A stretch of 64,000 nt of DNA from Bordetella parapertussis (lineage in GTDB: Bacteria > Pseudomonadota > Gammaproteobacteria > Burkholderiales > Burkholderiaceae_B), in NCBI GenBank assembly GCA_945865935.1, contig CAMBFI010000007.1, positions 84,339 to 148,338 of the forward strand, in the 5' to 3' direction. The notes below the pieces were generated by a model. It ran no database searches. It was not told where the DNA came from and saw only the letters and a program-made list of their open reading frames with translations. A program made the translations under genes and the position numbers. Of this stretch, positions 9,125-18,027 are shown one piece after another; the first letter of the stretch is position 1, and each line of letters starts with the position of its first letter.

Positions 9125-9802
9125 ATGGACGCGATACTTAACAACTTCTTCAATATCCCGATCTATATTCAGGTCGCTCCGTTTCTGCTGCAAGGGTTAC
9201 TCAACACCTTGTTGCTCTCGGCGCTCGTGATTCCCTTTGGACTCGCCGCTGGGTTGCTGGTCGGTGTGCTTTCCATCACCCTCAAAAATCGCTGGGCACG
9301 CGGGGCACTTGCTTTATATATCGATGTCTTTCGCGCCCTTCCCCCACTCGTGCTGCTGATATTTGTGTATTACGGCACACCATTTTTGGGGTTGGAACTA
9401 CCCAAGCTCTTGGCTATCGTGATCGGCTTCATGCTGAATAACTCCTCGTACTATGGCGAAATATTTCGTGCCGGACTCGAAAGTGTGCCGAACGGTCAAA
9501 TTGAAGCAGCTCGCTCAACCGGTCTCTCCAGAACGCAAACCCTTCTCTATATCCAAATTCCTCAGGCAACCCGCAATGTCATGCCCGATCTGATCAGCAA
9601 CACAATTGAGGTCATCAAGCTGACAACCCTTGCTAGCGCTGTGGCGATGCCAGAACTTTTACGGGTCGCACGAGACGCCCAATCACTGGTCTACAACCCA
9701 TCGCCAATCGTTCTGGCAGCCATCTTCTACCTCGTCCTACTCTGGCCACTGGTGCGCCTGTTAAGCCGTTTCGAGCATAAGAAAATGGGTGGCGGGCATT
9801 AA
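9125..9802 (+). CDS. Amino-acid ABC transporter permease
   Basis: Second channel subunit of the importer, 225 residues, HisM/GlnP family, with about five hydrophobic helices. The EAA loop GQIEAARSTGLSRTQTLL lies near residues 126-143. It begins 8 bases after the first permease gene. Having two different permeases, as in the GltJ/GltK pairs, points to a heterodimeric channel. The next gene starts 35 bases on, so the operon probably continues into the M81 peptidase. Confidence 0.88.
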   Translation: MDAILNNFFNIPIYIQVAPFLLQGLLNTLLLSALVIPFGLAAGLLVGVLSITLKNRWARGALALYIDVFRALPPLVLLIFVYYGTPFLGLELPKLLAIVIGFMLNNSSYYGEIFRAGLESVPNGQIEAARSTGLSRTQTLLYIQIPQATRNVMPDLISNTIEVIKLTTLASAVAMPELLRVARDAQSLVYNPSPIVLAAIFYLVLLWPLVRLLSRFEHKKMGGGH

Positions 9803-9837
9803 ACTAGTCGAGTCCGCAAACCACAATATCGATCCAC

Positions 9838-11331
9838 ATGAAAATCCTTGTCGCCCGCATGAACCACGAGACCAATACGTTCTCGCCTATTGCTACCCCT
9901 TTGAAGTCTTTTGGTGATAACGGTCCACTTTACGGCGCAGACGCCTACGCCGCTTCAAAAAATACCCGAACGGGGATTGCAGCGTTCATCGATGTGATGG
10001 AAGCTGCCGGTCACGAAGTCGTGGTAGCCTGCTCGGCCACGGCAAATCCTAGCGGCACAGTTTGTGCGAAAGCCTACACACACTTAAGTGACACGATCGT
10101 CGCCGCTGCGCAAGGCTGTGATGCCGTCGCCTTAGACCTGCACGGCGCGATGGTGGCTGAAAATTCTGATGACGGTGAAGGCGATTTGCTCGAACGTGTG
10201 CGCGCTGCCCTGCCGCATGCGCCGATTGCCGTCGCGCTTGATCTGCACGGCAAGATGACCGATAAGATCATCAACAACAGCGATATCGTCATTAGCTTTA
10301 AAACCTATCCTCACGTCGATATGTACGAGACCGGCGCCCATGCAGGCCGACTCTTAGTCGACATGATCAATAAGAAAATCACACCCACGATTGCTTGGCG
10401 CCGTCTTCCACTGATCTTGAATACGCTTTGCAGCCGAACAGATCAGGGCCCCATGCATGAAGCCGTCAAACTTGCTAAAGCGGCCGAAAAAAAGGGCATG
10501 CTCGGCGCATCGGTGCTGGCGGGCTTTGCTCTGGCGGATATCGCAGCACCTTGCATTAGTGTTGTCGTCGTGAGCAATAATGATCAAGCAGCTGCCGAAG
10601 CCGCAGCACAAGAGATTGCCGATTACATCTGGCAGAGTCGCGAAGGTTTCATCTACCAAAACGAGCCTCTCGCACATTCGATTGCTCGTGCTAAAGACCT
10701 CGCAACCGAGCCAGGTGCAGGCCCCGTCCTACTGCTGGATCATGGGGACAACTGTATGTCGGGTGGTACGTGTGACGATATGAATGTCTTGCACGAAGCC
10801 ATCAAGCATGGGTTGCAAGACATCGTGGTGGGCCCTATTTGCGACCCAGAGGCCGTTGATCAGCTCATTCAAGCGGGATTGAACGCAACAGTCACCCTTC
10901 CTATCGGTGACAAAGTCCCACTCACGCAACTTGGCATCACAAACCCGCCACGCCCCTTGACTGGAGTCGTCTCCAGAATCACTGATGGTCAATATGTCGT
11001 GTCTGGTCCCACCTACACCGGACAACGCATCCACATGGGCCGCACCGTATGCTTTGACACCCCACAAGCTAAAGTCATGGTCACTGAGACCCCGCAAGAA
11101 CATTGGGATCTAGGCATCTTCAGCCATATTGGTATCGACGCGACCAAACATCGCTTTGTACTGCTGAAATCTCGGATGTATTGTCGACCGGTGTTTGTGC
11201 CCATCGCCAAAGCACTCGTCGAGTGCGATGGCGGCGGCGTGACTGGCGCAGACTACTCTCGCTTCCCGTACAAGAAGCTTACCCGCCCCGTGTATCCGTT
11301 TGATCCGGATACACGTTGGGGTAAGAGTTAG
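9838..11331 (+). CDS. M81 family metallopeptidase (MlrC-like)
   Basis: A 497-residue protein of the M81/DUF1485 family, which includes the microcystin-degrading enzyme MlrC. The N-terminal MNHETNTFSP, the metal-site stretches DLHGAM and YPHVDMYETG, and the LLDHGDNCMSGG region near residues 297-308 are typical of the family. Members hydrolyse small peptides or linear amides and are common in operons with amino-acid or peptide importers. No signal peptide, so it is cytoplasmic. Here it is the last gene of the hydantoin-region operon, ending in a 4-base convergent overlap with the sulfatase gene. Its role may be cleaving an imported amide; the substrate is unknown. Confidence 0.82.
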   Translation: MKILVARMNHETNTFSPIATPLKSFGDNGPLYGADAYAASKNTRTGIAAFIDVMEAAGHEVVVACSATANPSGTVCAKAYTHLSDTIVAAAQGCDAVALDLHGAMVAENSDDGEGDLLERVRAALPHAPIAVALDLHGKMTDKIINNSDIVISFKTYPHVDMYETGAHAGRLLVDMINKKITPTIAWRRLPLILNTLCSRTDQGPMHEAVKLAKAAEKKGMLGASVLAGFALADIAAPCISVVVVSNNDQAAAEAAAQEIADYIWQSREGFIYQNEPLAHSIARAKDLATEPGAGPVLLLDHGDNCMSGGTCDDMNVLHEAIKHGLQDIVVGPICDPEAVDQLIQAGLNATVTLPIGDKVPLTQLGITNPPRPLTGVVSRITDGQYVVSGPTYTGQRIHMGRTVCFDTPQAKVMVTETPQEHWDLGIFSHIGIDATKHRFVLLKSRMYCRPVFVPIAKALVECDGGGVTGADYSRFPYKKLTRPVYPFDPDTRWGKS

Positions 11332-12887
11332 TTGCTAGGGGGCTTCTCAAGCTGCTGCATAATTTGATCGATCGAGAAGCTTGCTGCTTTTTGGCGTGGC
11401 GGGAACTCTTTAAAGGTTGAGTAAAACTGCGCCACCATTTCCTGTGCAGGCACAAACAAGAACGCATGGTCAATCAACCAATCGTAGTAAGTATTGGATG
11501 TTTGATCCGCGCGCTCATAGGGATCTAAGCGCAAGTTAAAGAGTTTTGGTACGCGCAACGGCGTGAACGGTTGTGCCCACAAACGCAGCGTTCCCTTGGC
11601 CTCTTGCTCGCTAAAGACAACCTTCCAGTTGTCGAAGCGCAAGCCAACTAATTGGCCATCATCGTTGAAATAAAAGAACTCATTACGTGCGCTCTTATCT
11701 GACTTGCCCGTTAAATACGGCAACTGGTTGTAGCCATCCAAGTGCACTTTGTAATCTTTGGCACCAACTTTTGTGCCTTTCTTCAACTTCTCTTTGATTT
11801 GATCATCGCCCGCAGCCGCCATCAGTGTGGGCATCCAGTCAAGACCTGACACAATGCCATTCGACACCGAGCCCGGTTGGATCTTGCCTGGCCACTTGAT
11901 CATGGCAGGCACGCGATACGCGCCTTCCCAGTTGGTGTTCTTCTCGGAGCGGAAAGGCGTCATGCCGGCATCCGGCCATGAGTTCATGTGCACACCGTTG
12001 TCCGTCGAATAAATCACAATCGTATTTTCAGCCAGACCAAGGTCCTTAATCTTCTGCAAGATGCGACCCACGCGCTTGTCGTGTTCGACCATTGCATCAG
12101 CGTACTCACCTAACCACTTACCTGCCTGCCCGGCAATCTTAGGATCGATGTGCGTGCGGAAGTGCATGCCAGTCGTGTTGATCCACGTAAAGATAGGCTT
12201 GCCGCTCTTGGCGCTGCGCTCAAGGAAGCTATTGGCGCCGGCGACGATCTCATCATCGATCGACTGCATGCGCTTCTTGGTCAGCGGTCCTGTGTTCTCA
12301 ATCGCCCCACCCGCCGTGCACTTTAAGACACCGCGTGGACCGTACTTCTTTTTAAACTCTGGGTCCTTTGGATAGTCGCGGTGCTCAGGCTCTTCCTCGG
12401 CATTCAAGTGATACAGGTTGCCAAAAAATTCATCAAAACCATGATTACACGGGAGATGTTCGTCGCGATCACCCAGGTGGTTTTTACCGAACTGTCCTGT
12501 CACGTAGCCACGCGATTTGAGCAAAGTCGCAAGCGTGACGTCCTCCGCTTGCAAACCGAGCTTGGCGCCTGGCAAACCAACTTTAGACAAGCCCGTGCGC
12601 ACAACAGCCTGCCCCGTAATGAATGAGGACCGGCCAGCAGTCGAGCTTTGCTCTGCGTAATAGTCAGTAAAGAGCATCCCGTCACGCGCGATGCTATCAA
12701 TATTGGGGGTGCGATAACCAACTAGCCCGTTCGAATAGGCCGAGATGTTGCTTTGCCCAATGTCGTCGCCCCAAATCACCACGATGTTTGGTGGGCCCGC
12801 CGCGAGCGAGCTTGCGGAGATCAGGCCAGACGCCAGCAAGGCGGCAACCAGTGAAGATTTTTTAAATGATTTGAATGACTTACGCAT
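11328..12887 (-). CDS. Arylsulfatase-family protein with Ser at the formylglycine site
   Basis: A 519-residue exported sulfatase of the alkaline phosphatase superfamily. An N-terminal signal peptide (basic residues, then LVAALLASGLISASSLAA) precedes the metal-binding IWGDDIG at about 38-44. The active-site motif C-x-P/A-x-R appears here as S-T-A-G-R at residues 82-86, within YAEQSSTAGRSSF. The minus-strand codons are AGC TCG ACT GCT GGC CGG, so the nucleophile is Ser82, not Cys. Ser-type sulfatases exist but need a radical-SAM maturase; without one the protein may be inactive or have another role. The C-terminal half keeps the usual fold. It is transcribed after the patatin gene with a 117-base gap. 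Confidence 0.83.
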   Translation of the reverse strand: MRKSFKSFKKSSLVAALLASGLISASSLAAGPPNIVVIWGDDIGQSNISAYSNGLVGYRTPNIDSIARDGMLFTDYYAEQSSTAGRSSFITGQAVVRTGLSKVGLPGAKLGLQAEDVTLATLLKSRGYVTGQFGKNHLGDRDEHLPCNHGFDEFFGNLYHLNAEEEPEHRDYPKDPEFKKKYGPRGVLKCTAGGAIENTGPLTKKRMQSIDDEIVAGANSFLERSAKSGKPIFTWINTTGMHFRTHIDPKIAGQAGKWLGEYADAMVEHDKRVGRILQKIKDLGLAENTIVIYSTDNGVHMNSWPDAGMTPFRSEKNTNWEGAYRVPAMIKWPGKIQPGSVSNGIVSGLDWMPTLMAAAGDDQIKEKLKKGTKVGAKDYKVHLDGYNQLPYLTGKSDKSARNEFFYFNDDGQLVGLRFDNWKVVFSEQEAKGTLRLWAQPFTPLRVPKLFNLRLDPYERADQTSNTYYDWLIDHAFLFVPAQEMVAQFYSTFKEFPPRQKAASFSIDQIMQQLEKPPSN

Positions 12888-12936
12888 TTTTAAACAGACT
12901 CCTTGACGCTAAGAAAACAGGCTACATCGCATTTCC

Positions 12937-12955
12937 TATCCCAATGTTTGGGATA
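12937..12955. promoter_or_regulatory. Perfect inverted repeat upstream of the sulfatase gene
   Basis: TATCCCAA-TGT-TTGGGATA is a perfect dyad with 8-bp arms, placed 50 bases before the sulfatase start and about 50 bases after the patatin stop. It is AT-rich with no following T-run, so an operator is more likely than a terminator. No neighbouring regulator can be tied to it. Confidence 0.4.
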
Positions 12956-13004
12956 TTAAATCATGCACAAGCCGTTAGCAATAAAACCAAAGAGCGTACG
13001 CCTT

Positions 13005-14426
13005 TTAGCGATTGGTCTTGATTGTCACCCCGACATCTTTAATCAAACGCTGAAACTCGGGCGACTCTGCAATCACAGTACCTGCTGCACGCCGTAATCG
13101 ATCAACCGCCTCGTCCGTCAGAACAAAAGACGTGGGCTGCTGGTTCAGGTAAAACCGTTCCTCTGCATTTTTGATCTGCTGAAACGACACATCAATCGTA
13201 TAAATCTCGGCATTGGGCACTTTCATTAGCGCCGCGATGGCCGGATCTGTATTCGTCTTCATTGCAGCTGAATCTCTGATTTTCCGCAAGGACGACCAGC
13301 GTGCAGACGTATCCTTCAACAACTCTACCGCCTCGTAAGAGTAATGGTCGATTGGCGTGCCGGCCGCTTTGAGCAAAACGGTCAAGCTATCGGGCGGCCG
13401 TTCACGTTCATCCCAATTGGTCTTGGGATCAGAAATGGAATTCACAACAAATACAATCAGGCGTCGAACGCGGTCCAGCGAGGTCGATGTCCCAGTGTCA
13501 TAAAGAGCCTCCATCAGTTCAAGTGAGTCCAACACTCCACGCATCCCGACGTTATCTGACACGCCGCCGTCGACTAAATGTACGTAAGGCTTTGTCGTAC
13601 TGTTAGCAAGACTGATTTCTGACAGTATCGAGCGCGTCGCTCGAGCCGCTGGGCGCTTCACGTTGCTTTGATCCAAAAACGGCTGCATCCAGACTGAGGG
13701 CTTCCAATCACAGTTTCCGCCGTAATTATTGAACGTCACCGGAGAAAGCACTACCGGCACAGCCGACGATGCGGCTGCGGCACGCGCCAAAGGTACCGAA
13801 CCCAAATCCGAACACATCGCGTCAAACACACGCTGATTAAACACGAAGCGTGAGCCTGTCGAGATATCCGTCGCCGAGGCAACGATAAACGGACCATTGC
13901 GCTTCGTTAAGTCAGAGAACGTCGCGCCCTCAAACAAGATCTCGTCATACAACTGAGCAGCGAGCTCGGAACGACCCCAGCCACTTGACGACAAGCTTGG
14001 CCAATACACAGGGTTCAATACACGAGAAATGATCTCGCCCTGCACATCGCGCTTGAGGAAACGTTTTTCATATTCATCAAACAGCTTTTCGCCATACAAG
14101 CCGTAAGATAAAGCAGTAAAGCTTCCACCAGATACGCCCGTAATTAAGCCCACACTATCCAGTAAGCGAATTTTCTTACCTTTCGGCCCCACAACCTCCG
14201 TGTTGCGCAGAAACTCGAGCACGCCGAAAGAAAAGGCTGCGGCTCGCGTACCACCGCCCGAAAACGCCAACACCACCAAGTTTTCTTGATCTTGCGCTTT
14301 GGCGTGCATCGTCTCAAACCGATAGCCAGTCCGCTCGTCAAGCTTGCTAACAGGTTGATTAATGGGGCGAGACGCACAGCCTGCCAGCAAAACTATCACG
14401 AAGCCAAGCGAGATAACTTTAAACAT
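13005..14426 (-). CDS. Patatin-like phospholipase lipoprotein
   Basis: A 473-residue membrane-anchored lipid acyl hydrolase. The N-terminus is a lipoprotein signal with lipobox LLAGC (Cys17). The patatin motifs follow in order: the oxyanion-hole glycines SGGGTR at 56-61, the nucleophile elbow GVSGG with Ser99, and the catalytic aspartate in VDGGVSDN (Asp286). It probably acts on phospholipids or esters at the inner face of the outer membrane or in the periplasm. AGGA stands before the ATG, 13 bases after the selenoprotein stop, so the two genes are almost certainly co-transcribed. The sulfatase gene lies further downstream. Confidence 0.87.
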   Translation of the reverse strand: MFKVISLGFVIVLLAGCASRPINQPVSKLDERTGYRFETMHAKAQDQENLVVLAFSGGGTRAAAFSFGVLEFLRNTEVVGPKGKKIRLLDSVGLITGVSGGSFTALSYGLYGEKLFDEYEKRFLKRDVQGEIISRVLNPVYWPSLSSSGWGRSELAAQLYDEILFEGATFSDLTKRNGPFIVASATDISTGSRFVFNQRVFDAMCSDLGSVPLARAAAASSAVPVVLSPVTFNNYGGNCDWKPSVWMQPFLDQSNVKRPAARATRSILSEISLANSTTKPYVHLVDGGVSDNVGMRGVLDSLELMEALYDTGTSTSLDRVRRLIVFVVNSISDPKTNWDERERPPDSLTVLLKAAGTPIDHYSYEAVELLKDTSARWSSLRKIRDSAAMKTNTDPAIAALMKVPNAEIYTIDVSFQQIKNAEERFYLNQQPTSFVLTDEAVDRLRRAAGTVIAESPEFQRLIKDVGVTIKTNR

Positions 14427-14439
14427 AATTTCCTAAAAT

Positions 14440-15675
14440 CTATCTTTTTGAAGCGAGATCTAAGACAACCCGCGGGATCATACTCAGTGTGGCCAACCCC
14501 TTGAACGCTGGATCGCCAATGGCGGCTAGTTTTAATCGCAACGCGAATAACGCTTCGCCACCACTGGTATCAAACCAGAACCAGTCTTGCAAGGACTTCG
14601 CACTGTGTTGACCTGGCTGCGCGAGCTTGGCTTCGTAATAAAAGGCCTTTAATTCATCCGTCGCGAACTTCAGGCTAGTCGCTGCTGTTTGAGCTGCGTT
14701 CTGCAAGACTTGTTCTGGAGCCTCTCCGAGCCACGACAGCACAAACTCAGCAATACGGTCTGGCGAGGCACCTGTCACGCCCAGGGTCGTTCGGCTGCGC
14801 GACTGCGCACCGACTTGATGCCATGCCTTAAGTTGCCCGACTTCCTCAAGCACTCTTTCTTGCAAACTGCCTATCTTGCCGTGCTTGGGAAAACTTACCG
14901 GACAGACTAATTGCTGGCTCTGCTGACCCAACGCATCGGGCGGAGCCTCTTGCAAGAAATCGCGCAGCACAGGTTCTTGAGCTAACTCAAGCAACTTCAA
15001 GGCCTCTTGCAACACTTGCTTTTGAAACGGCGCATTCCCCGGCGCACCGAACGGACGACCCAACATAAACGGTACCCACAACGCTCGCGGAGCATTAAAG
15101 GCAGCGGTGTGTTCACGGATCAAACTGATCTGTACGGTAGGAATTCCTGCTTCTTCCAAATAACGGCCGACGGCGCTCACGGCGCACGTACAAAGCGGTC
15201 AAACCGGAGATAAAACGACCGCGTCTACCTGATCTTGCTTAAGCAACTCCGCGAGCTCTCGGGCTTTTGCTTCGTACTTTGTTGTCGGCCAGATTGCACC
15301 CATAAACGAATAATGGAATCGTGCGACCGAACCAATAAATTTTTCTGCTGCAAGTTCCTTCAGCCGCGCCAACGGGAATACAACATTACAGTCCGACTGA
15401 AACCCTGTTCGGTCGAAGTTGACGGACATGTGGCTCATCACCAAATCCGCATCGTCTGTTTGATCAACAATCACGCGATAGTCGGTTCCGTTTCCGGTTG
15501 TATCAAAGGGGGCATCCGCTTTCGTATGCAAGCCAGCCGTCGTGATCAGCGCAACGCGTCTTTGACTCAGCGCTGGCCCAGCTACTAACTGGGGTACCGA
15601 CATGGGCGGTATCTGTTTTAAGCGTTCGAGATGATGTTCTCGTTCAATCTCGGACAAGGCTGCTAGGCGAACCAT
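14440..15675 (-). CDS. GrdB-family selenoprotein (UGA-encoded Sec159)
   Basis: A 411-residue protein of the glycine/sarcosine/betaine reductase selenoprotein B (GrdB, PF07355-like) family, stand-alone proteobacterial type. A conventional reading splits it into 158 and 246 residues, but the two parts are in one frame, separated only by TGA at 15199-15201. The context is VVLSPV-Sec-PLCTC, a UxxC redox motif with Sec159 and Cys162, exactly where GrdB homologues carry selenocysteine. Homology runs on both sides: MSHMSVNFDRTGFQ and FHYSFMGA before the site, GIPTVQISLIREHT after it. A SECIS-like hairpin follows the UGA. GGAG precedes ATG 15675. It is co-transcribed with the patatin gene. Substrate unknown; no other glycine reductase subunit genes are nearby. 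Confidence 0.85.
15170..15189 (-). promoter_or_regulatory. Bacterial SECIS-like hairpin
   Basis: Read on the minus strand, nine bases after the UGA, the RNA folds as ACG, a bulged U, GCGC, loop CGUGA, GCGC, CGU. This gives a 7-bp stem with one bulged U and a G-U pair in the apical loop. Counting the U of UGA as 1, the bulged U is position 16 and the loop GU is 22-23. In E. coli fdhF the equivalents are about 17 and 23-24, the bases contacted by SelB. Confidence 0.75.
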
Positions 15676-15717
15676 TGTGTGCTCCAGTTAAAAAAAAAGT
15701 AAGGTGTGGATGTTAGC

Positions 15718-15942
15718 TTAGGTTGCGCGGCGAAACCAAAATAACGATAGCCCCAGCGCAAGCAATACAAGTATCAAACTGATCAAACCAAAAAGTGCCG
15801 TGATCTCGGTCTCTTTACGCTCAAGTGAAAATTTGCTCGATAAATGGCTATAAATTTTTGCAAGGTCTTTAGAGTTTTCTGCTCTGAAAAATTCACCTTC
15901 TGTATAGGAAAAGCGACGGGGGTAGAAGCCGTCGACGAAAAA
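15718..15942 (-). pseudogene. C-terminal remnant of a VWA-domain protein
   Basis: An open frame of about 74 codons with no start codon, ending at TAA 15718-15720. It reads as the end of a BatA-like von Willebrand factor A protein: YTEGEFFRAENSKDLAKIY, then SHLSSKFSLERKETEITALF, then a transmembrane helix (ISLILVLLALGLSLFWF) and RRAT. The GntR stop codon TAG (15943-15945) lies in the same frame directly before it, so nothing of the VWA domain proper or its MIDAS motif remains. It looks like the scar of a deletion or insertion that brought in the GntR/ABC cluster. Translation is unlikely. Confidence 0.65.
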
Positions 15943-16692
15943 CTAACGCCCCGTTTGTCGGCTTAACGTCCCTGGTCGTCTCGAAGCAATTGAAGCCATC
16001 GAGACCGCATCACTACTCAAGGTATCGAGGTGCTTTGACATACAACTCGCTGCAAGCTCTTGGTTCATTTCTAATATCCCACGCAATACCATTTCGTGCT
16101 CTTGGATCGAAATCGCCATTAAGCCTGCGTGGAATGTCACCTCTTTACGGTACGCCTCTAGGCGATTGCGTAAACCTAAGGTTTGTTCTTGGAGGTGACG
16201 ATTATGACTGGCTCCATAGATGCACTCATGAAATGTTGCATTCGCTCGATAGAAAGCCTCTGGGTCATCGCGCTCTGCTGCATCGATGCACTCTTGATGC
16301 GCTTGCGTTAACGCCTGTCGATCTTGCGCGTTATGCCGACGCGCAGCGAGACTTGAGCACGCTGCCTCAAGAAACCCCATCACTTCAAACATTTCGATTA
16401 CGCGCGCGGTGTCGAGCTGAATGACAAACGCACCTTGTCTTGGTTTGATTTCGATCGCGCCTCGCGCTGCCAGCTGTCGTAGCGCCTCCCGAACAGGCGT
16501 ACGTGAAGCACCAAAACGGTGACAAAGCCACTCCTCTTCTAGGTGCATGCCTGGAGGCAATTTTCCGTTACCGATCTCAAGCGAAATCGTCTCAACAATC
16601 GAGATTGACAGAGGTTGCTTGGCGCTCGCAGGCTGTACCAAACCTTCAGACTTAGGCATATCAACATTGAAGGCGGGAGAGGGTTTAAACAT
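15943..16692 (-). CDS. GntR family regulator, FCD (FadR) subfamily
   Basis: About 249 residues: an N-terminal GntR winged helix (CHRFGASRTPVREALRQLA, about 60-80) and a C-terminal all-helical FCD ligand-binding domain with the metal-type histidines expected of the family. It is divergent from the NitT-type ABC importer operon and probably represses it until a carboxylate ligand binds. The start is taken at ATG 16692 with AAAAGG upstream; a GTG at 16716 lies inside a GCACC-N5-GGTGC dyad, which argues against it. The coding frame ends directly against the VWA remnant. Confidence 0.85.
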   Translation of the reverse strand: MFKPSPAFNVDMPKSEGLVQPASAKQPLSISIVETISLEIGNGKLPPGMHLEEEWLCHRFGASRTPVREALRQLAARGAIEIKPRQGAFVIQLDTARVIEMFEVMGFLEAACSSLAARRHNAQDRQALTQAHQECIDAAERDDPEAFYRANATFHECIYGASHNRHLQEQTLGLRNRLEAYRKEVTFHAGLMAISIQEHEMVLRGILEMNQELAASCMSKHLDTLSSDAVSMASIASRRPGTLSRQTGR

Positions 16693-16712
16693 ATAGCGTG
16701 CCTTTTGCTTAG

Positions 16713-16850
16713 GCACCAGTCCGGTGCATTTCTAAAAGTACAACAAAAAACTAGTCACTTGTGCTCCGGTCGTGTGCATTATGCATTTCCAGCACAATCA
16801 GCAATCAGAACCCGACTGCAATATTTCTCTTGACGTATACATGATATTTG
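16713..16850. promoter_or_regulatory. Divergent control region, GntR / ABC importer
   Basis: The spacer holds two candidate regulator sites: a perfect GCACC-AGTCC-GGTGC dyad at 16713-16727, about 20 bases before the GntR ATG, and a GTATAC palindrome at 16835-16840 within TTGACGTATACATGATA before the ABC operon. Short GTATAC-type cores are common for FCD regulators. No convincing -10 box was found for either direction. Confidence 0.35.
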
Positions 16851-16902
16851 TTAGCGTGATGCTGTACAACCCCTCATCTTTCCCTGCTCAAAAGGAATGC
16901 TC

Positions 16903-17991
16903 ATGTACCAAACACGTCGAAGCTTCATTAAATTAGCGGGCGCTAGTAGCGCAATTACGGCTCTCGGTATTTCTGCACCGAGTATTGGTCAAAGTGCAAA
17001 CAAGATCACCTTTACCACCTCGTGGTTGCCTGAAGGTCCTAACCTTTTCGCCTATGTCGCGCGAGATAAAGGGTTTTGGAAAAGCAATGGGCTTGATGTC
17101 ACAGTCGCACGCGGCTCGGGCTCAGGCCCAACTGCGCAAGCCGTGGGTGCGAACACATTTATGTTTGGTATGGGCGCGACGCCAACGGTGATGGTCCAAG
17201 CTGCAAAGGGACTTCCCATCACGTCTATTGCACAACTCAATTACGATGCCCTGATGGGTGTGGGTGTGTTAGCAAGTTCGCCTATCAAAACGCCAAAAGA
17301 CCTCGAAGGAAAAAAGCTGGGAGCAAGCGTCGGCTCCGGTGAATATCCATTCCTACCGCTGTACGCCAAAAAAGCCGGTTTTGACTTCAGCAAAGTCACG
17401 CTCGTACAGTTGGACTCTAAAGTTCGAGACAGATCGCTAATTGAAAAACTTGTTGATGGCGTTGCTGCCTTCGGATCAAGCACCATTCCCTCGCTTGCCT
17501 CCAACGGCGTCGATGTACGTTTTATGCTGTTTAAAGCAGCAGGGCTTGAGTTTTACGGGCAGTCATTAATCACCCAAACAGCGCGAATTAAGGCCGAACC
17601 AGCGATGTGCCAAGCTTTTGTAAACGGTGCGATGCAGGCTATTCAATTTGTGATGACGAATCCCGACGAGGCCTTGGCTATATTTCTGAAAGCAAATGAT
17701 GAAGTCGCCATGACTGCCTCGGGAAAAAACTATGCGCGAATCGGTCTAGGCTTGACCAACTTAACAAATCTTGTCCCAGAAGTAATCAACAACGGACTAG
17801 GCTGGGCAGACCCGGCGAAAATGAAAAGCCAGGCAGAGATCGTGCTTGAGTTTGCTGTAGGTCAAGGGGCAAAATTACCGGAGATGACTTCACTCTTTAC
17901 CAATCAGTTCGCCGGGAAAATCAAACTTTCAGAGGCGCAGCTTACTTTGGCCCAAAAAATGGTTGAACCTTACCGCAAATATGTTGCGTAA
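16903..17991 (+). CDS. ABC transporter substrate-binding protein, NitT/TauT/SsuA type
   Basis: About 362 residues, periplasmic binding protein of the nitrate/sulfonate/taurine or THI5-like class. The N-terminus has twin arginines before a hydrophobic stretch (TRRSFIKLAGA), suggesting Tat export. The mature region opens ITFTTSWLPEGPN, followed by ARDKGFWKSNGLDV, which is typical of the class. The start is the second ATG (16903): AAAGGA at 16891-16896 is six bases from it, while the ATG at 16897 directly abuts the site. First gene of a five-gene plus-strand run. The ligand may be an organosulfur, thiamine-precursor-like or aromatic compound. Confidence 0.84.
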   Translation: MYQTRRSFIKLAGASSAITALGISAPSIGQSANKITFTTSWLPEGPNLFAYVARDKGFWKSNGLDVTVARGSGSGPTAQAVGANTFMFGMGATPTVMVQAAKGLPITSIAQLNYDALMGVGVLASSPIKTPKDLEGKKLGASVGSGEYPFLPLYAKKAGFDFSKVTLVQLDSKVRDRSLIEKLVDGVAAFGSSTIPSLASNGVDVRFMLFKAAGLEFYGQSLITQTARIKAEPAMCQAFVNGAMQAIQFVMTNPDEALAIFLKANDEVAMTASGKNYARIGLGLTNLTNLVPEVINNGLGWADPAKMKSQAEIVLEFAVGQGAKLPEMTSLFTNQFAGKIKLSEAQLTLAQKMVEPYRKYVA

Positions 17992-18027
17992 TAGTCTTGC
18001 CTTGACTGGCAAGACGTCTCGAAGGTA

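Noticed and set aside
15199..15201. TGA inside the GrdB-like gene read as a frameshift or nonsense pseudogene
   Set aside because: Both halves are in the same frame, homology continues across the codon, the position is the known Sec site of the family and a SECIS-like hairpin follows.
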